The translations under genes were made by a program, and so were the position numbers. From an uncultured Eubacteriales bacterium (GTDB lineage Bacteria > Bacillota > Clostridia > Christensenellales > Aristaeellaceae), in contig CACZXF010000008.1 in the NCBI GenBank assembly GCA_902785105.1, forward strand, positions 1 to 64,000: a DNA stretch of 64,000 nucleotides, read 5' to 3'. The stretch's first letter is position 1; each line of letters begins with the position of its first letter. Positions 50,553 through 58,106 of the stretch are shown piece by piece. The notes under the pieces were generated by a model, which worked only from the letters and a program-made list of their open reading frames with translations, was not told the origin of the DNA and made no database searches.

Positions 50553-51169
50553 TCGCGATTATTGATTACGGGGTGGGCAACCTGTTTTCGCTGTCCCACT
50601 CCCTGACCCACATCGGCGCGGAGGTTACTGTCACCGGTGGCGCGGAGGTCATCCGGAGGGCTGATAAGGTGATACTGCCCGGCGTCGGGGCCTTCGGCGA
50701 CGCGGCGAAAAAGCTGCGGGAAACCGGGCTGGATGTCGTCGTGAAGGACGCCGCCGCCGCGGGCACACCGGTGATGGGCATATGTCTGGGGATGCAGTTG
50801 CTGTTGGATAAATCCTATGAGTTCGGCGAGCACGCGGGCCTCGGGCTGATTCCCGGCGAAGTGCGGCCCATCGCCGAGGTCATTCCTGCTGACTATAAAA
50901 TTCCCCACATCGGCTGGAACCGGCTGGACATCGCCCGCCCCCACCCCATCTTCAAGAGAATCAAAGAGGGCGACTGCGTGTATTTCGTCCACTCCTACTA
51001 TGGCGCAAAGTGCGACGCCTCCGTCATCGCCACCGCCGAGTACGGCGCGAATCTCACCGCCGCCGTGGCGAAGGGGAACGTCTGCGGCTGTCAGTTCCAC
51101 CCAGAGAAGAGCGGCGACGTGGGGCTGGGGATACTTAAATCCTTCTGCGAATGGAGGGGCGAGGCATGA
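50549..51169 (+). CDS. hisH: Imidazole glycerol phosphate synthase glutaminase subunit
   Basis: 206 residues from ATG 50549, overlapping the hisB stop (ATGA). Class I glutaminase: oxyanion loop PGVGAFGDA, catalytic Cys in GICLGMQLL, and His/Glu in CQFHPEKS. It delivers ammonia to HisF. Confidence 0.96.
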   Translation: MIAIIDYGVGNLFSLSHSLTHIGAEVTVTGGAEVIRRADKVILPGVGAFGDAAKKLRETGLDVVVKDAAAAGTPVMGICLGMQLLLDKSYEFGEHAGLGLIPGEVRPIAEVIPADYKIPHIGWNRLDIARPHPIFKRIKEGDCVYFVHSYYGAKCDASVIATAEYGANLTAAVAKGNVCGCQFHPEKSGDVGLGILKSFCEWRGEA

Positions 51170-51882
51170 ACATCTTTCCCGCCATCGATTTATACGGTGG
51201 TCAGGCTGTGCGGCTCTACAAAGGCGACTATCAGCAGATGACGGTTTACGACCCCGACCCGCTGAACACGGCGAAGAAGTTCGAGGCCGCTGGGGCGAAG
51301 TACCTGCACATGGTGGATTTGGAAGGGGCCAAGACCGGCGGCACGCCCAACGCGGCCACCATAAAGCGCATAGTGAAAAATACAGGCTTATTTGTCGAGC
51401 TGGGCGGCGGCATTCGGGACATGGACGTAATCGAAAAGTATCTGTCCATCGGCGTCAGGCGTGTGATTCTGGGCACGGCGGCCATCACGGGCGGTGATTT
51501 CGTCCAGCGGGCCGTTGAGAAATATGGCGACGCCATCGCCGTAGGCGCGGATGTGCGCGACGGGTTCATCTCCATCAAGGGCTGGACGGAGCAGAGCGAC
51601 ATGACGCTGGATCAGTTCATGGAGAAGTTTCAGAAGATCGGCGTGAAAACCGTCATCTGCACCGACATCAGCCGCGACGGCGCCATGCGGGGCACCAACC
51701 GGGCGCTGTACGCGGATTTGCAGAAGAAGTATCATATGGACATCATCGCTTCGGGTGGGGTCTCCACGCTGGAGGACATCGAGGCCTTGAAGGCTATGGA
51801 CCTGTATGGGGCCATCATCGGCAAGGCGTATTACACCGGGGCCATCGACTTGAAAAAGGCATTGGAGGTGGCGCGGGCATGA
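51166..51882 (+). CDS. hisA: ProFAR isomerase
   Basis: 238 residues from ATG 51166, which overlaps the hisH stop. Half-barrel repeats with FPAIDLYGGQAVRLYKGDY (catalytic Asp) and TDISRDGAMRG (second Asp). (beta-alpha)8 isomerase of the fourth step. Confidence 0.96.
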   Translation: MNIFPAIDLYGGQAVRLYKGDYQQMTVYDPDPLNTAKKFEAAGAKYLHMVDLEGAKTGGTPNAATIKRIVKNTGLFVELGGGIRDMDVIEKYLSIGVRRVILGTAAITGGDFVQRAVEKYGDAIAVGADVRDGFISIKGWTEQSDMTLDQFMEKFQKIGVKTVICTDISRDGAMRGTNRALYADLQKKYHMDIIASGGVSTLEDIEALKAMDLYGAIIGKAYYTGAIDLKKALEVARA

Positions 51883-52637
51883 TCACAAAGCGCATCATCC
51901 CCTGTCTGGACGTGAAGGACGGGCGCGTGGTGAAGGGCGTCAATTTCCTGGGTCTGGCAGATGTGTCCAGCCCGGTGAAGCTGGCGGAATACTACAGCCA
52001 GTGCGGCGCGGATGAGCTGGTGTTTTACGACATCACCGCCTCCGCGGAAGGAAGGGCGCTGTTCACTGACATACTGCGGCAGGTGGCCGAGCGGGTGTTC
52101 ATACCGCTGACCGTCGGGGGCGGCATAAACACGGTAGCCGATTTTGACCGGGTGTTGAAGTGCGGCGCGGACAAGGTTTCTGTCAACTCCGGGGCCATCC
52201 GCAATCCCGATTTGATCCCTGCCGCCGCTGAGCGCTATGGCAGCCAGTGCGTGGTGATCTCGGCGGACGTCAAGCGCGTGGACGGCGAATTTCGCGTATT
52301 CGCCAAGGGCGGGCGCGAGGACACGGGCATGGAGGCCATCTCGTGGATTAAAAAATGTGTGGACAACGGCGCGGGCGAGGTAGTACTCAATTCCATCGAC
52401 ACCGACGGCGTGAAGGGCGGCTTTGACCTGGAAATGCTGAAGGCGGTTTGCGATGCGGTCAGCGTGCCGGTGATCGCCTCCGGCGGCGCGGGCGGCGTAC
52501 AGGATTTCGTGACGCTGTTCAACACACTCCCCAAGGTGGACGCGGGTCTGGCCGCCTCCATATTCCACTTCGGCGAGGTCCAGATCCCCGATTTGAAAAA
52601 GGCATTGCGCGCAAACGGCATCAATGTGAGGTTATGA
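51879..52637 (+). CDS. hisF: Imidazole glycerol phosphate synthase cyclase subunit
   Basis: 252 residues. [17 protein letters not shown] carries the first catalytic Asp; [17 protein letters not shown] and [12 protein letters not shown] follow. It forms the heterodimeric synthase with HisH. It overlaps hisA by 4 nt. Confidence 0.97.
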   Translation: MITKRIIPCLDVKDGRVVKGVNFLGLADVSSPVKLAEYYSQCGADELVFYDITASAEGRALFTDILRQVAERVFIPLTVGGGINTVADFDRVLKCGADKVSVNSGAIRNPDLIPAAAERYGSQCVVISADVKRVDGEFRVFAKGGREDTGMEAISWIKKCVDNGAGEVVLNSIDTDGVKGGFDLEMLKAVCDAVSVPVIASGGAGGVQDFVTLFNTLPKVDAGLAASIFHFGEVQIPDLKKALRANGINVRL

Positions 52638-53293
52638 ATATGATTGATATCAATACCCTGAAATTCGACGAAAAAGGCCTGATTCCCGCCATCGTGGTGG
52701 ATGCGGAGAGCAAGAAGGTGCTCACGTTGGCCTACATGAACCGGGAGAGCCTGCAAATCTCCATGGAAAAGCAACTCACCTGCTTTTGGAGCCGTTCCCG
52801 CCATGAGCTGTGGCTGAAGGGCGAGACCAGCGGCAATTATCAGCACATCGTCTCCATCACCGCCGACTGCGATAAGGACGCGCTGGTGATCGAGGTCAAC
52901 AAGGACGGCCCCGCCTGCCATCTGGGCACGGAGTCCTGCTTCACCAATCCAGTCTTTGAATCCGACGAGAACCACGCCTTCACCCTTGAAGGGCTCATGA
53001 AGCTCATCGAGGGCCGCCGCACCGAGAAGAAGGAAGGCAGTTACACCACCTACCTCTTTGAGAAAGGTATCGACAAGATCCTCAAGAAGGTCGGCGAGGA
53101 ATCCACCGAGGTCATCATCGCCGGCAAGGCCGGGGACAAGGCCGAGACTATCTATGAAATCGCCGATCTGACCTACCACGTGATGGTGCTGATGATCCAG
53201 ATGGGCATTTCCCTGGACGACATCCACAAGGAACTTGCTTCCCGCCACGTCATCGACCACAAGGTAAAGCAGGAGAAAATGACAGGAAAATAA
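52634..53293 (+). CDS. hisI: Bifunctional phosphoribosyl-AMP cyclohydrolase / phosphoribosyl-ATP pyrophosphatase
   Basis: 219 residues from ATG 52634 inside the hisF stop (a second ATG at 52640 is also possible). N-terminal cyclohydrolase: [28 protein letters not shown] and zinc ligands DCDKDALV and GPACHLG. C-terminal pyrophosphatase helices: [15 protein letters not shown] and [11 protein letters not shown]. The fusion (HisIE) completes the operon. Confidence 0.95.
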   Translation: MNMIDINTLKFDEKGLIPAIVVDAESKKVLTLAYMNRESLQISMEKQLTCFWSRSRHELWLKGETSGNYQHIVSITADCDKDALVIEVNKDGPACHLGTESCFTNPVFESDENHAFTLEGLMKLIEGRRTEKKEGSYTTYLFEKGIDKILKKVGEESTEVIIAGKAGDKAETIYEIADLTYHVMVLMIQMGISLDDIHKELASRHVIDHKVKQEKMTGK

Positions 53294-53294
53294 T

Positions 53295-53332
53295 AAAAAG
53301 ACTGGCCGACGCGTATGTCGGCCAGTCTTTTT
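53295..53332. terminator. Terminator between the his operon and the DUF445 gene (bidirectional)
   Basis: AAAAAGACTGGCCGAC and GTCGGCCAGTCTTTTT form a 16-bp stem with A- and T-runs on both sides; the two genes converge here. Confidence 0.93.
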
Positions 53333-54227
53333 AAAACAGCAGATTGATAAACCCCATCAGGAAACCCAGCCCCGCGCCGAGATAAACGATGGCGTTCAGC
53401 TCGCGCTTCATGATGCCGAAGATCATCTCCTCAAGCTGGGCGGCATCGAAGCCGCTAATCTTGTCGACGATGATCTGCTCCAGGTTGAGGGCTTGAAGGA
53501 CCTTCTCCATGTTGCTGCCGAGGATGTCGATATACAACTCCGTTCCGCGCTCGATGAGCCAATCTTCCTTGTCGTGATACTTTTCATAGATGTCACAGAC
53601 GCGCATATTCATGAAACGCGCACGGTATTTATGGATGGTGGAGTGAACGGTTTCCGGGGCGTTCTGGGAGATGAGCTCGTTGATCTTGTCCGCCAGCTTA
53701 TCCCGGATGGCTTTCTTGGCAGAGGCATCCATGAACATCGAGAGGACCTTGTTCTGGGCGATCATGTCCATGATATTGCCCATGAGGCTGTCCACGATGG
53801 AATAGCCGATCTTCGCCTCGTCAATTTTTTCACATATGGCGACTGTCAGTTTATCCTCCAGCACCAACGTGTTTGTGCGGATGGTTTCCGAATCAAAACG
53901 GGTCTCCAGGAGCTCCTTGATCGTCCGGTCGTCCTCAAAAAAGCCTCTGACAGCTTCCCGCACCTTGCTTTGCAATGTGGCGATGGTCTTTTCGGAGAGC
54001 AGCGTCGCCCTCATGGTTTCCTCGTTGAGAAGCTGCTCGCTGATGACCTTGCCCACGGATCTCGCGATGCGATCCTTCTGGCTCGGAATCAAGCCAGGCG
54101 TGAAGGGCACATGGAATTTACCGATGTATATCGCTTTCCGGGGGCGAAAGAGCATGCGGATCGCCAGATCATTTGTGATATACCCTATAACACCGCCGAG
54201 GACCGGCGCAACGATAAACTTGTACAT
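53331..54227 (-). CDS. DUF445 family membrane protein
   Basis: 298 residues. N-terminal membrane helix with GGVIGYITNDLAIRMLFRP and PFTPGLIPSQKDRIARSVGKVI, the hallmark of DUF445. A long helical region follows, and a C-terminal hydrophobic helix (AIVYLGAGLGFLMGFINLLF). Bacillus YheB-like relatives are spore or membrane proteins of unknown role. Monocistronic. Confidence 0.85.
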   Translation of the reverse strand: MYKFIVAPVLGGVIGYITNDLAIRMLFRPRKAIYIGKFHVPFTPGLIPSQKDRIARSVGKVISEQLLNEETMRATLLSEKTIATLQSKVREAVRGFFEDDRTIKELLETRFDSETIRTNTLVLEDKLTVAICEKIDEAKIGYSIVDSLMGNIMDMIAQNKVLSMFMDASAKKAIRDKLADKINELISQNAPETVHSTIHKYRARFMNMRVCDIYEKYHDKEDWLIERGTELYIDILGSNMEKVLQALNLEQIIVDKISGFDAAQLEEMIFGIMKRELNAIVYLGAGLGFLMGFINLLF

Positions 54228-54258
54228 ACGACGATTTCACCTTATGCTTTGATTGCCT

Positions 54259-54422
54259 GTCACTATTCTGTTCGTCTCAGTGAATTGGAATTTGTCGGGG
54301 AAAGCGGGAATCCACCTCATCCGGCGCTTCGCGCCACCTTCCCCTCAAGGGGAAGGCTTTTGGGACCCGCCGTTCCCAGCCCCTTGCCTTCCCCTTGAGG
54401 GGAAGGTGCCCGTGAGGGCGTG
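54259..54422. repeat. Type B element whose right part is fused into the rhamnosidase reading frame
   Basis: Left tip GTCACTATTCTGTTC and inner end GTGAATTGGAATTTGTCGGG. The cargo is the CACCTCATCCGGCGC and two AAGGGGAAGGC/CCTTCCCCTT units. The expected right end (GATGAGGTGG and terminal repeat) is missing; the cargo joins the glycosidase coding region directly at about 54422. Confidence 0.72.
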
Positions 54423-55960
54423 GATTTGATGATATACGCCGGCGTACAGCTCCAAGCGTGGCAATAGCTGTTGACGACCCGTCCGCCGTAAGGGGAATCC
54501 TCGGGCTGTTCGGGGTTCCAGGCCTCCCAGAAGGTGTCCGCCCCGGCTTCGATCATGCTCCCCCAATAAGCCTTCAGGTGTCCAAGCGCTTCATCCTTCA
54601 GCCCCACGCGCAGAAGCGCCATCACATAATAGTGGTTCATATAAGGCGTCACCATGGGGTAATCCCGGAAGTCATCCACGCGCCGCATCAGGTTCAGGGC
54701 ATCCTCCGGGGGCAGCACATCCGCCAATACCATCCAGACCTGGCTGGCGATGGAACACTGACCACCGGCGACGAAGCAACACTTTTCCGCGTCCCAGAAG
54801 TGCTCCATGGCGGCCTTGCGCAACTGCTCCTGCCGCTGCCCCATCCAGTTCGCCTGGGAAAAGTCACCCTTGCGCCGGGCCAGCCGCTGAGCATAGCGAA
54901 GGGCATAGATCAGTATGGCCTGGGCGCAGGCCGATTTATCCATGCTGTCGTTCCAATCTACAAAGGTATCCTTCGCCGCCTGGGCGTTGACGACGTCGTT
55001 TTCCACATACATGCGGAACGCCATTTCGATCTGGTGAATGGCCACGTGATAGAGGTCGTTCAACGCTTCCTCGTCACCGGTCTCCTGGAGGTATTCCTCC
55101 AGCGCCACGACATAGAACAGCGCATAGTCCAGCAGGAAGGTGTCATCGGCATCGACGGTGGGGCGCGTGAAGATGCAGGCGCTGATCCTTCCGTCCGGGA
55201 ACCGGCTGCCCGCGAACAGATACAGGCAGCGCTTCACCAGATCCATATTGCGGAAGGACTGATAGTTCGTCAGCGCCTGCAAGCGGAAGTCGCCGACCCA
55301 CAGGCGCTGATCGCGCTTGGGGCCGTCCTCGAACACGTCCTGCATACAGTTGGCCAGGGTCCTCAGGCTGACATCGTAAATACGGTCCAGCATAGCGTCG
55401 CCGGAGTTCAGCGGCGCAAGCCTGGTCAGATCCGCGGAGGTCTCGGTCAGGCATTCGGCGTGACGGATGATCAGCCGATACTTGGGCGATGTGTCCATCA
55501 TCGTTATTTTGAGATAGCGAAAGGCATACCGCCTCGGCAGGGCGAGCTTCGAGGGCAGCACATCGACATGCACATATTCCTCCTGTATCCAGCTCCGGGA
55601 AAGCCAGCCCTGATAGTCGTCGGAATTCTCGCTCAACTCCTCCAGGGTCTCGGCGAATTTCAGCTTCAAAAAGGCCGGCGCGTCGGGATGGCTGCCCGAA
55701 TAGGACAGCTCAAGCGTGACGTAGCCCACCATGTGTCGGCCGAAGTCCAGGCAGAGATTCTGCCCCTTTCCGATGGCCAGGTGCGGGATCTTCTGAAGGA
55801 CGATCTCCTCCTTCTCCTGGCTGTAGCGCTCCTTGAGCTGAAAGCCGCCCACCGGTTCCTTGATCTCGTGGTGCAGCGTGGGAGACAGCTCCTCCGCCCG
55901 CGTCAGCAGCTTTGCGTCGTTCATGGGGTGAAAATCCCGGATAATACTGATCAGCGGCAT
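54317..55960 (-). CDS. Alpha-L-rhamnosidase-like glycoside hydrolase (GH78-type), C-terminus replaced by a repeat
   Basis: 547 residues. A beta domain (about 40-150) is followed by an (alpha/alpha)6 barrel with the catalytic-region motif VFEDGPKRDQRLWVGD, then FVDWND and TFWEAWNPEQ, ending NSYCHAWSCTPAYII. This is GH78-like. Native sequence ends near residue 512. The last ~35 residues (KSTPSRAPSPQGEGKGLG and on) are translated from a type B element, and the small C-terminal beta domain normal for the family is absent. No signal peptide, so likely intracellular. It belongs to the glycan-use cluster. Activity after truncation is uncertain. Confidence 0.78.
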   Translation of the reverse strand: MPLISIIRDFHPMNDAKLLTRAEELSPTLHHEIKEPVGGFQLKERYSQEKEEIVLQKIPHLAIGKGQNLCLDFGRHMVGYVTLELSYSGSHPDAPAFLKLKFAETLEELSENSDDYQGWLSRSWIQEEYVHVDVLPSKLALPRRYAFRYLKITMMDTSPKYRLIIRHAECLTETSADLTRLAPLNSGDAMLDRIYDVSLRTLANCMQDVFEDGPKRDQRLWVGDFRLQALTNYQSFRNMDLVKRCLYLFAGSRFPDGRISACIFTRPTVDADDTFLLDYALFYVVALEEYLQETGDEEALNDLYHVAIHQIEMAFRMYVENDVVNAQAAKDTFVDWNDSMDKSACAQAILIYALRYAQRLARRKGDFSQANWMGQRQEQLRKAAMEHFWDAEKCCFVAGGQCSIASQVWMVLADVLPPEDALNLMRRVDDFRDYPMVTPYMNHYYVMALLRVGLKDEALGHLKAYWGSMIEAGADTFWEAWNPEQPEDSPYGGRVVNSYCHAWSCTPAYIIKSTPSRAPSPQGEGKGLGTAGPKSLPLEGKVARSAG

Positions 55961-55988
55961 TGGTTATGCCTCCCTTTCTCTGCGTTTT

Positions 55989-56182
55989 GCAACGATTCAG
56001 TGCTCCCCGATAAACTGGGATTTGTCGGGGAGATACCCTCTCTCCTGTAGGGGCGGCGTTGCGCCGCCCGCCCAATAGAACGAGCCGTCTCACAGGGGGG
56101 GCGGGCGCCGAAACGGCGCCCCTACAGGGTTGGTTTGTCTCCCCATTCAGTTCCAACTCACCGGGGTGGACTGAATCGCTGC
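55989..56182. repeat. Type A element upstream of the rhamnosidase gene
   Basis: Left arm GCAACGATTCAGTGC then CCCCGATAAACTGGGATTTG; right arm on the other strand GCAGCGATTCAGTCC then CCCCGGTGAGTTGGAACTGA. Together they give a ~46-bp imperfect terminal inverted repeat. The cargo is the CTGTAGGGGCGGCG and GGCGCCCCTACAG hairpin pair. The flanks TGCGTTT and TGAGTTT are similar. Confidence 0.78.
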
Positions 56183-56198
56183 TTGAGTTTTTTAATTC

Positions 56199-57890
56199 TC
56201 ACCCGAGCAGCTTGCCAATAAGGCTGTTCTTCCGCTTGGCCTGCTTCTCCTGGTACTTCTTTTCTTCTTCCTCGAAGTTCAGGCCCTTTTCGCTGCACAT
56301 CTTTTTCAAATCGGCGATGCGGGCGGCCTCGGCCTCCCGGTCGGCCTTTTCCTGCTCCATTTTAGCGCGAACCTCGGGCTCGATCCACTCGTCGCCCTCG
56401 GCCAGCACCGCCGCCTTCTGGCGCTCGATGATGGCGTCGTGGTCCGCCTTAGCATACTTCTCGACGTCCATCCGCCACATGGCGATGATCGACAGCGCGA
56501 AGGCAATCATATCCATCATCAGATAGACGAATATGATCATCCGCTCCGCCGACGCGGGCTGGCGGCTCAGGGTGGCGTCATAACCGGAGGCGGAAAGCAC
56601 GCCGTTGACGATGCCGATGGCCAGGCCCAGCAGGCCCACCATGATCGCGCCATAGATAGACATGGAGAAGCCGTCGGAGCGGAAGCCGTGCTTGGCCTCC
56701 AGATGGTCCAGCACGTCAGACAGCACCGCCAGCATCACATACTGGGCGGGAATGATGCCGATGGCCTTCAGAATCACGCCCACGCAGACGATACCAAAGT
56801 TGTGGACGTTGATGAACGACACCAGGCCGCCGATCACCGAAAATGCCAGGCCCAGCACGATGGCCCGCTTCTTGCCCAGCTTGGAGGCCAGGGGCCAGGC
56901 GATCACCATGCCGATAGCGGAGGGCAGGCCGCCGATGAGGCCCAAGGTGGACATCAGCGCGCCGGAGGCGGATTCGGGATTGGCGGAGCTGAGGACGGAG
57001 TCAAACATCCAGCGCACATAGTAGCTCATGGAGGTGTTCTTCACAAGCTGTCCCGCCTGGAACACCAGTATGAAGATGATGACCATCCACCAGTAGGGTT
57101 CCTTTGTGCAGACCTCGATGTGCTTGGAGGTGGGGATGGCCGCCGCCTGGATGTTCAGATCCGCGGTCTCCTCGGTGATGCGCTCGCGGGTGTACAAATA
57201 CTCCAGGAACACGCCCGCGGCAGTGACCAGCGCCATGATGATGGAGATGATCCGCCAGTTGCCGTAGCTGGCCGCGATGTCAATGGTGCCCGTGGCCGCG
57301 TCGGTGACGAACATCAGGGGCTGGAGCAGTATCGGCACCACGATGCTGGCCCCCACGCCCGCCGCCGCCACCATGCCCGCGTTGCTGAGCGTCGCCAGCA
57401 ATCCGCGCTGGTTGGCGTTTCGGGTGGACAGCGATACCATGGAGCTGTGGGCCGTGTAGTAGCAGGGATAGGCGATGGCGTAATAGAGATTGTAGGTGAT
57501 GGCGATAAACACCATTTGAATGAAGTTGGAACCATTGGTGGGCGCCATGAACATGAGCAAAATGGCCGCCGCCAGCAGCGGTATGGACAGCAGAAGATAG
57601 GGCCGCGCCTTGCCCGCGGTGGAGCGGGTATTATCGATCCAGCGGCCGATCATCAGGTTGCCCGCCACCACGAATACCACCGACACGATGGGCAGCAGCG
57701 CCGCGAAAGCGCCGAACTTCGTCCAGCCCAGCACGTCCGAATAATAGCGGGACAGGTACGCCCCGAATATGGAATTGGCCAACATGGCGCACATCGGCGC
57801 CAGAAAGTAGCCAATGGCCATCTCCGGCAGCTTCACGTTGGCAGATTTGATCCGCGTCGGAGGCAGCTTGTTAAATAGCTTTTGCTGCAC
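56199..57890 (-). CDS. GPH/MelB-type sugar:cation symporter (major facilitator superfamily)
   Basis: 563 residues from GTG 57890, chosen because AAAAAGGAG lies 9 nt upstream; the ATG at 57899 abuts the same site. About 12 membrane helices. The N-terminal FGAYLSRYYSDVLGWTKFGAF and LMIGRWIDNTRSTAGKARPYLL carry the GPH-family pattern (Asp-Arg-Gly/Lys-Ala-Arg-Pro). A charged cytoplasmic C-terminal tail of about 75 residues follows. It lies between the rhamnosidase and GH2 genes, so it probably imports their oligosaccharide substrates with Na+ or H+. A repeat overlaps the region upstream of the start. Confidence 0.85.
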   Translation of the reverse strand: MQQKLFNKLPPTRIKSANVKLPEMAIGYFLAPMCAMLANSIFGAYLSRYYSDVLGWTKFGAFAALLPIVSVVFVVAGNLMIGRWIDNTRSTAGKARPYLLLSIPLLAAAILLMFMAPTNGSNFIQMVFIAITYNLYYAIAYPCYYTAHSSMVSLSTRNANQRGLLATLSNAGMVAAAGVGASIVVPILLQPLMFVTDAATGTIDIAASYGNWRIISIIMALVTAAGVFLEYLYTRERITEETADLNIQAAAIPTSKHIEVCTKEPYWWMVIIFILVFQAGQLVKNTSMSYYVRWMFDSVLSSANPESASGALMSTLGLIGGLPSAIGMVIAWPLASKLGKKRAIVLGLAFSVIGGLVSFINVHNFGIVCVGVILKAIGIIPAQYVMLAVLSDVLDHLEAKHGFRSDGFSMSIYGAIMVGLLGLAIGIVNGVLSASGYDATLSRQPASAERMIIFVYLMMDMIAFALSIIAMWRMDVEKYAKADHDAIIERQKAAVLAEGDEWIEPEVRAKMEQEKADREAEAARIADLKKMCSEKGLNFEEEEKKYQEKQAKRKNSLIGKLLG

Positions 57891-57908
57891 TTGTTTCATC
57901 TCCTTTTT

Positions 57909-58099
57909 GTAATAATTCCTTCCGCCCCGATAAATTGGAATTTGTCGGGGAATCAAACCAACCCTGTAGGGGCGCCGTTTCGGCGCCCGCTCCCTGCGAG
58001 ACGTTGCGTTCTATCGGGCGGGCGGCGCAACGCCGCCCCTACAAGAGCGTGTGCATCTCCCCGACAAATCCCTGTTTATCGACAGGACTGAACAGTTAT
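57909..58099. repeat. Type A element between the symporter and GH2 genes
   Basis: Left tip GTAATAATTCCTTCC and GATAAATTGGAATTTGTC; right arm on the other strand AACTGTTCAGTCC and GATAAACAGGGATTTGTC. Cargo as in the 25232 copy. The flanks TCCTTTTT (57901-57908) and TTCTTTTT (58099-58106) differ at one base. Confidence 0.78.
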
Positions 58100-58106
58100 T
58101 CTTTTT

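Noticed and set aside
54458..56050. 530-codon plus-strand frame opposite the rhamnosidase
   Set aside because: Antisense shadow; the minus-strand frame carries clear GH78 motifs.
56439..57878. 479-codon plus-strand frame opposite the symporter
   Set aside because: His/Asp/Gly-rich shadow typical of GC-rich antisense; the other strand encodes clear membrane helices.
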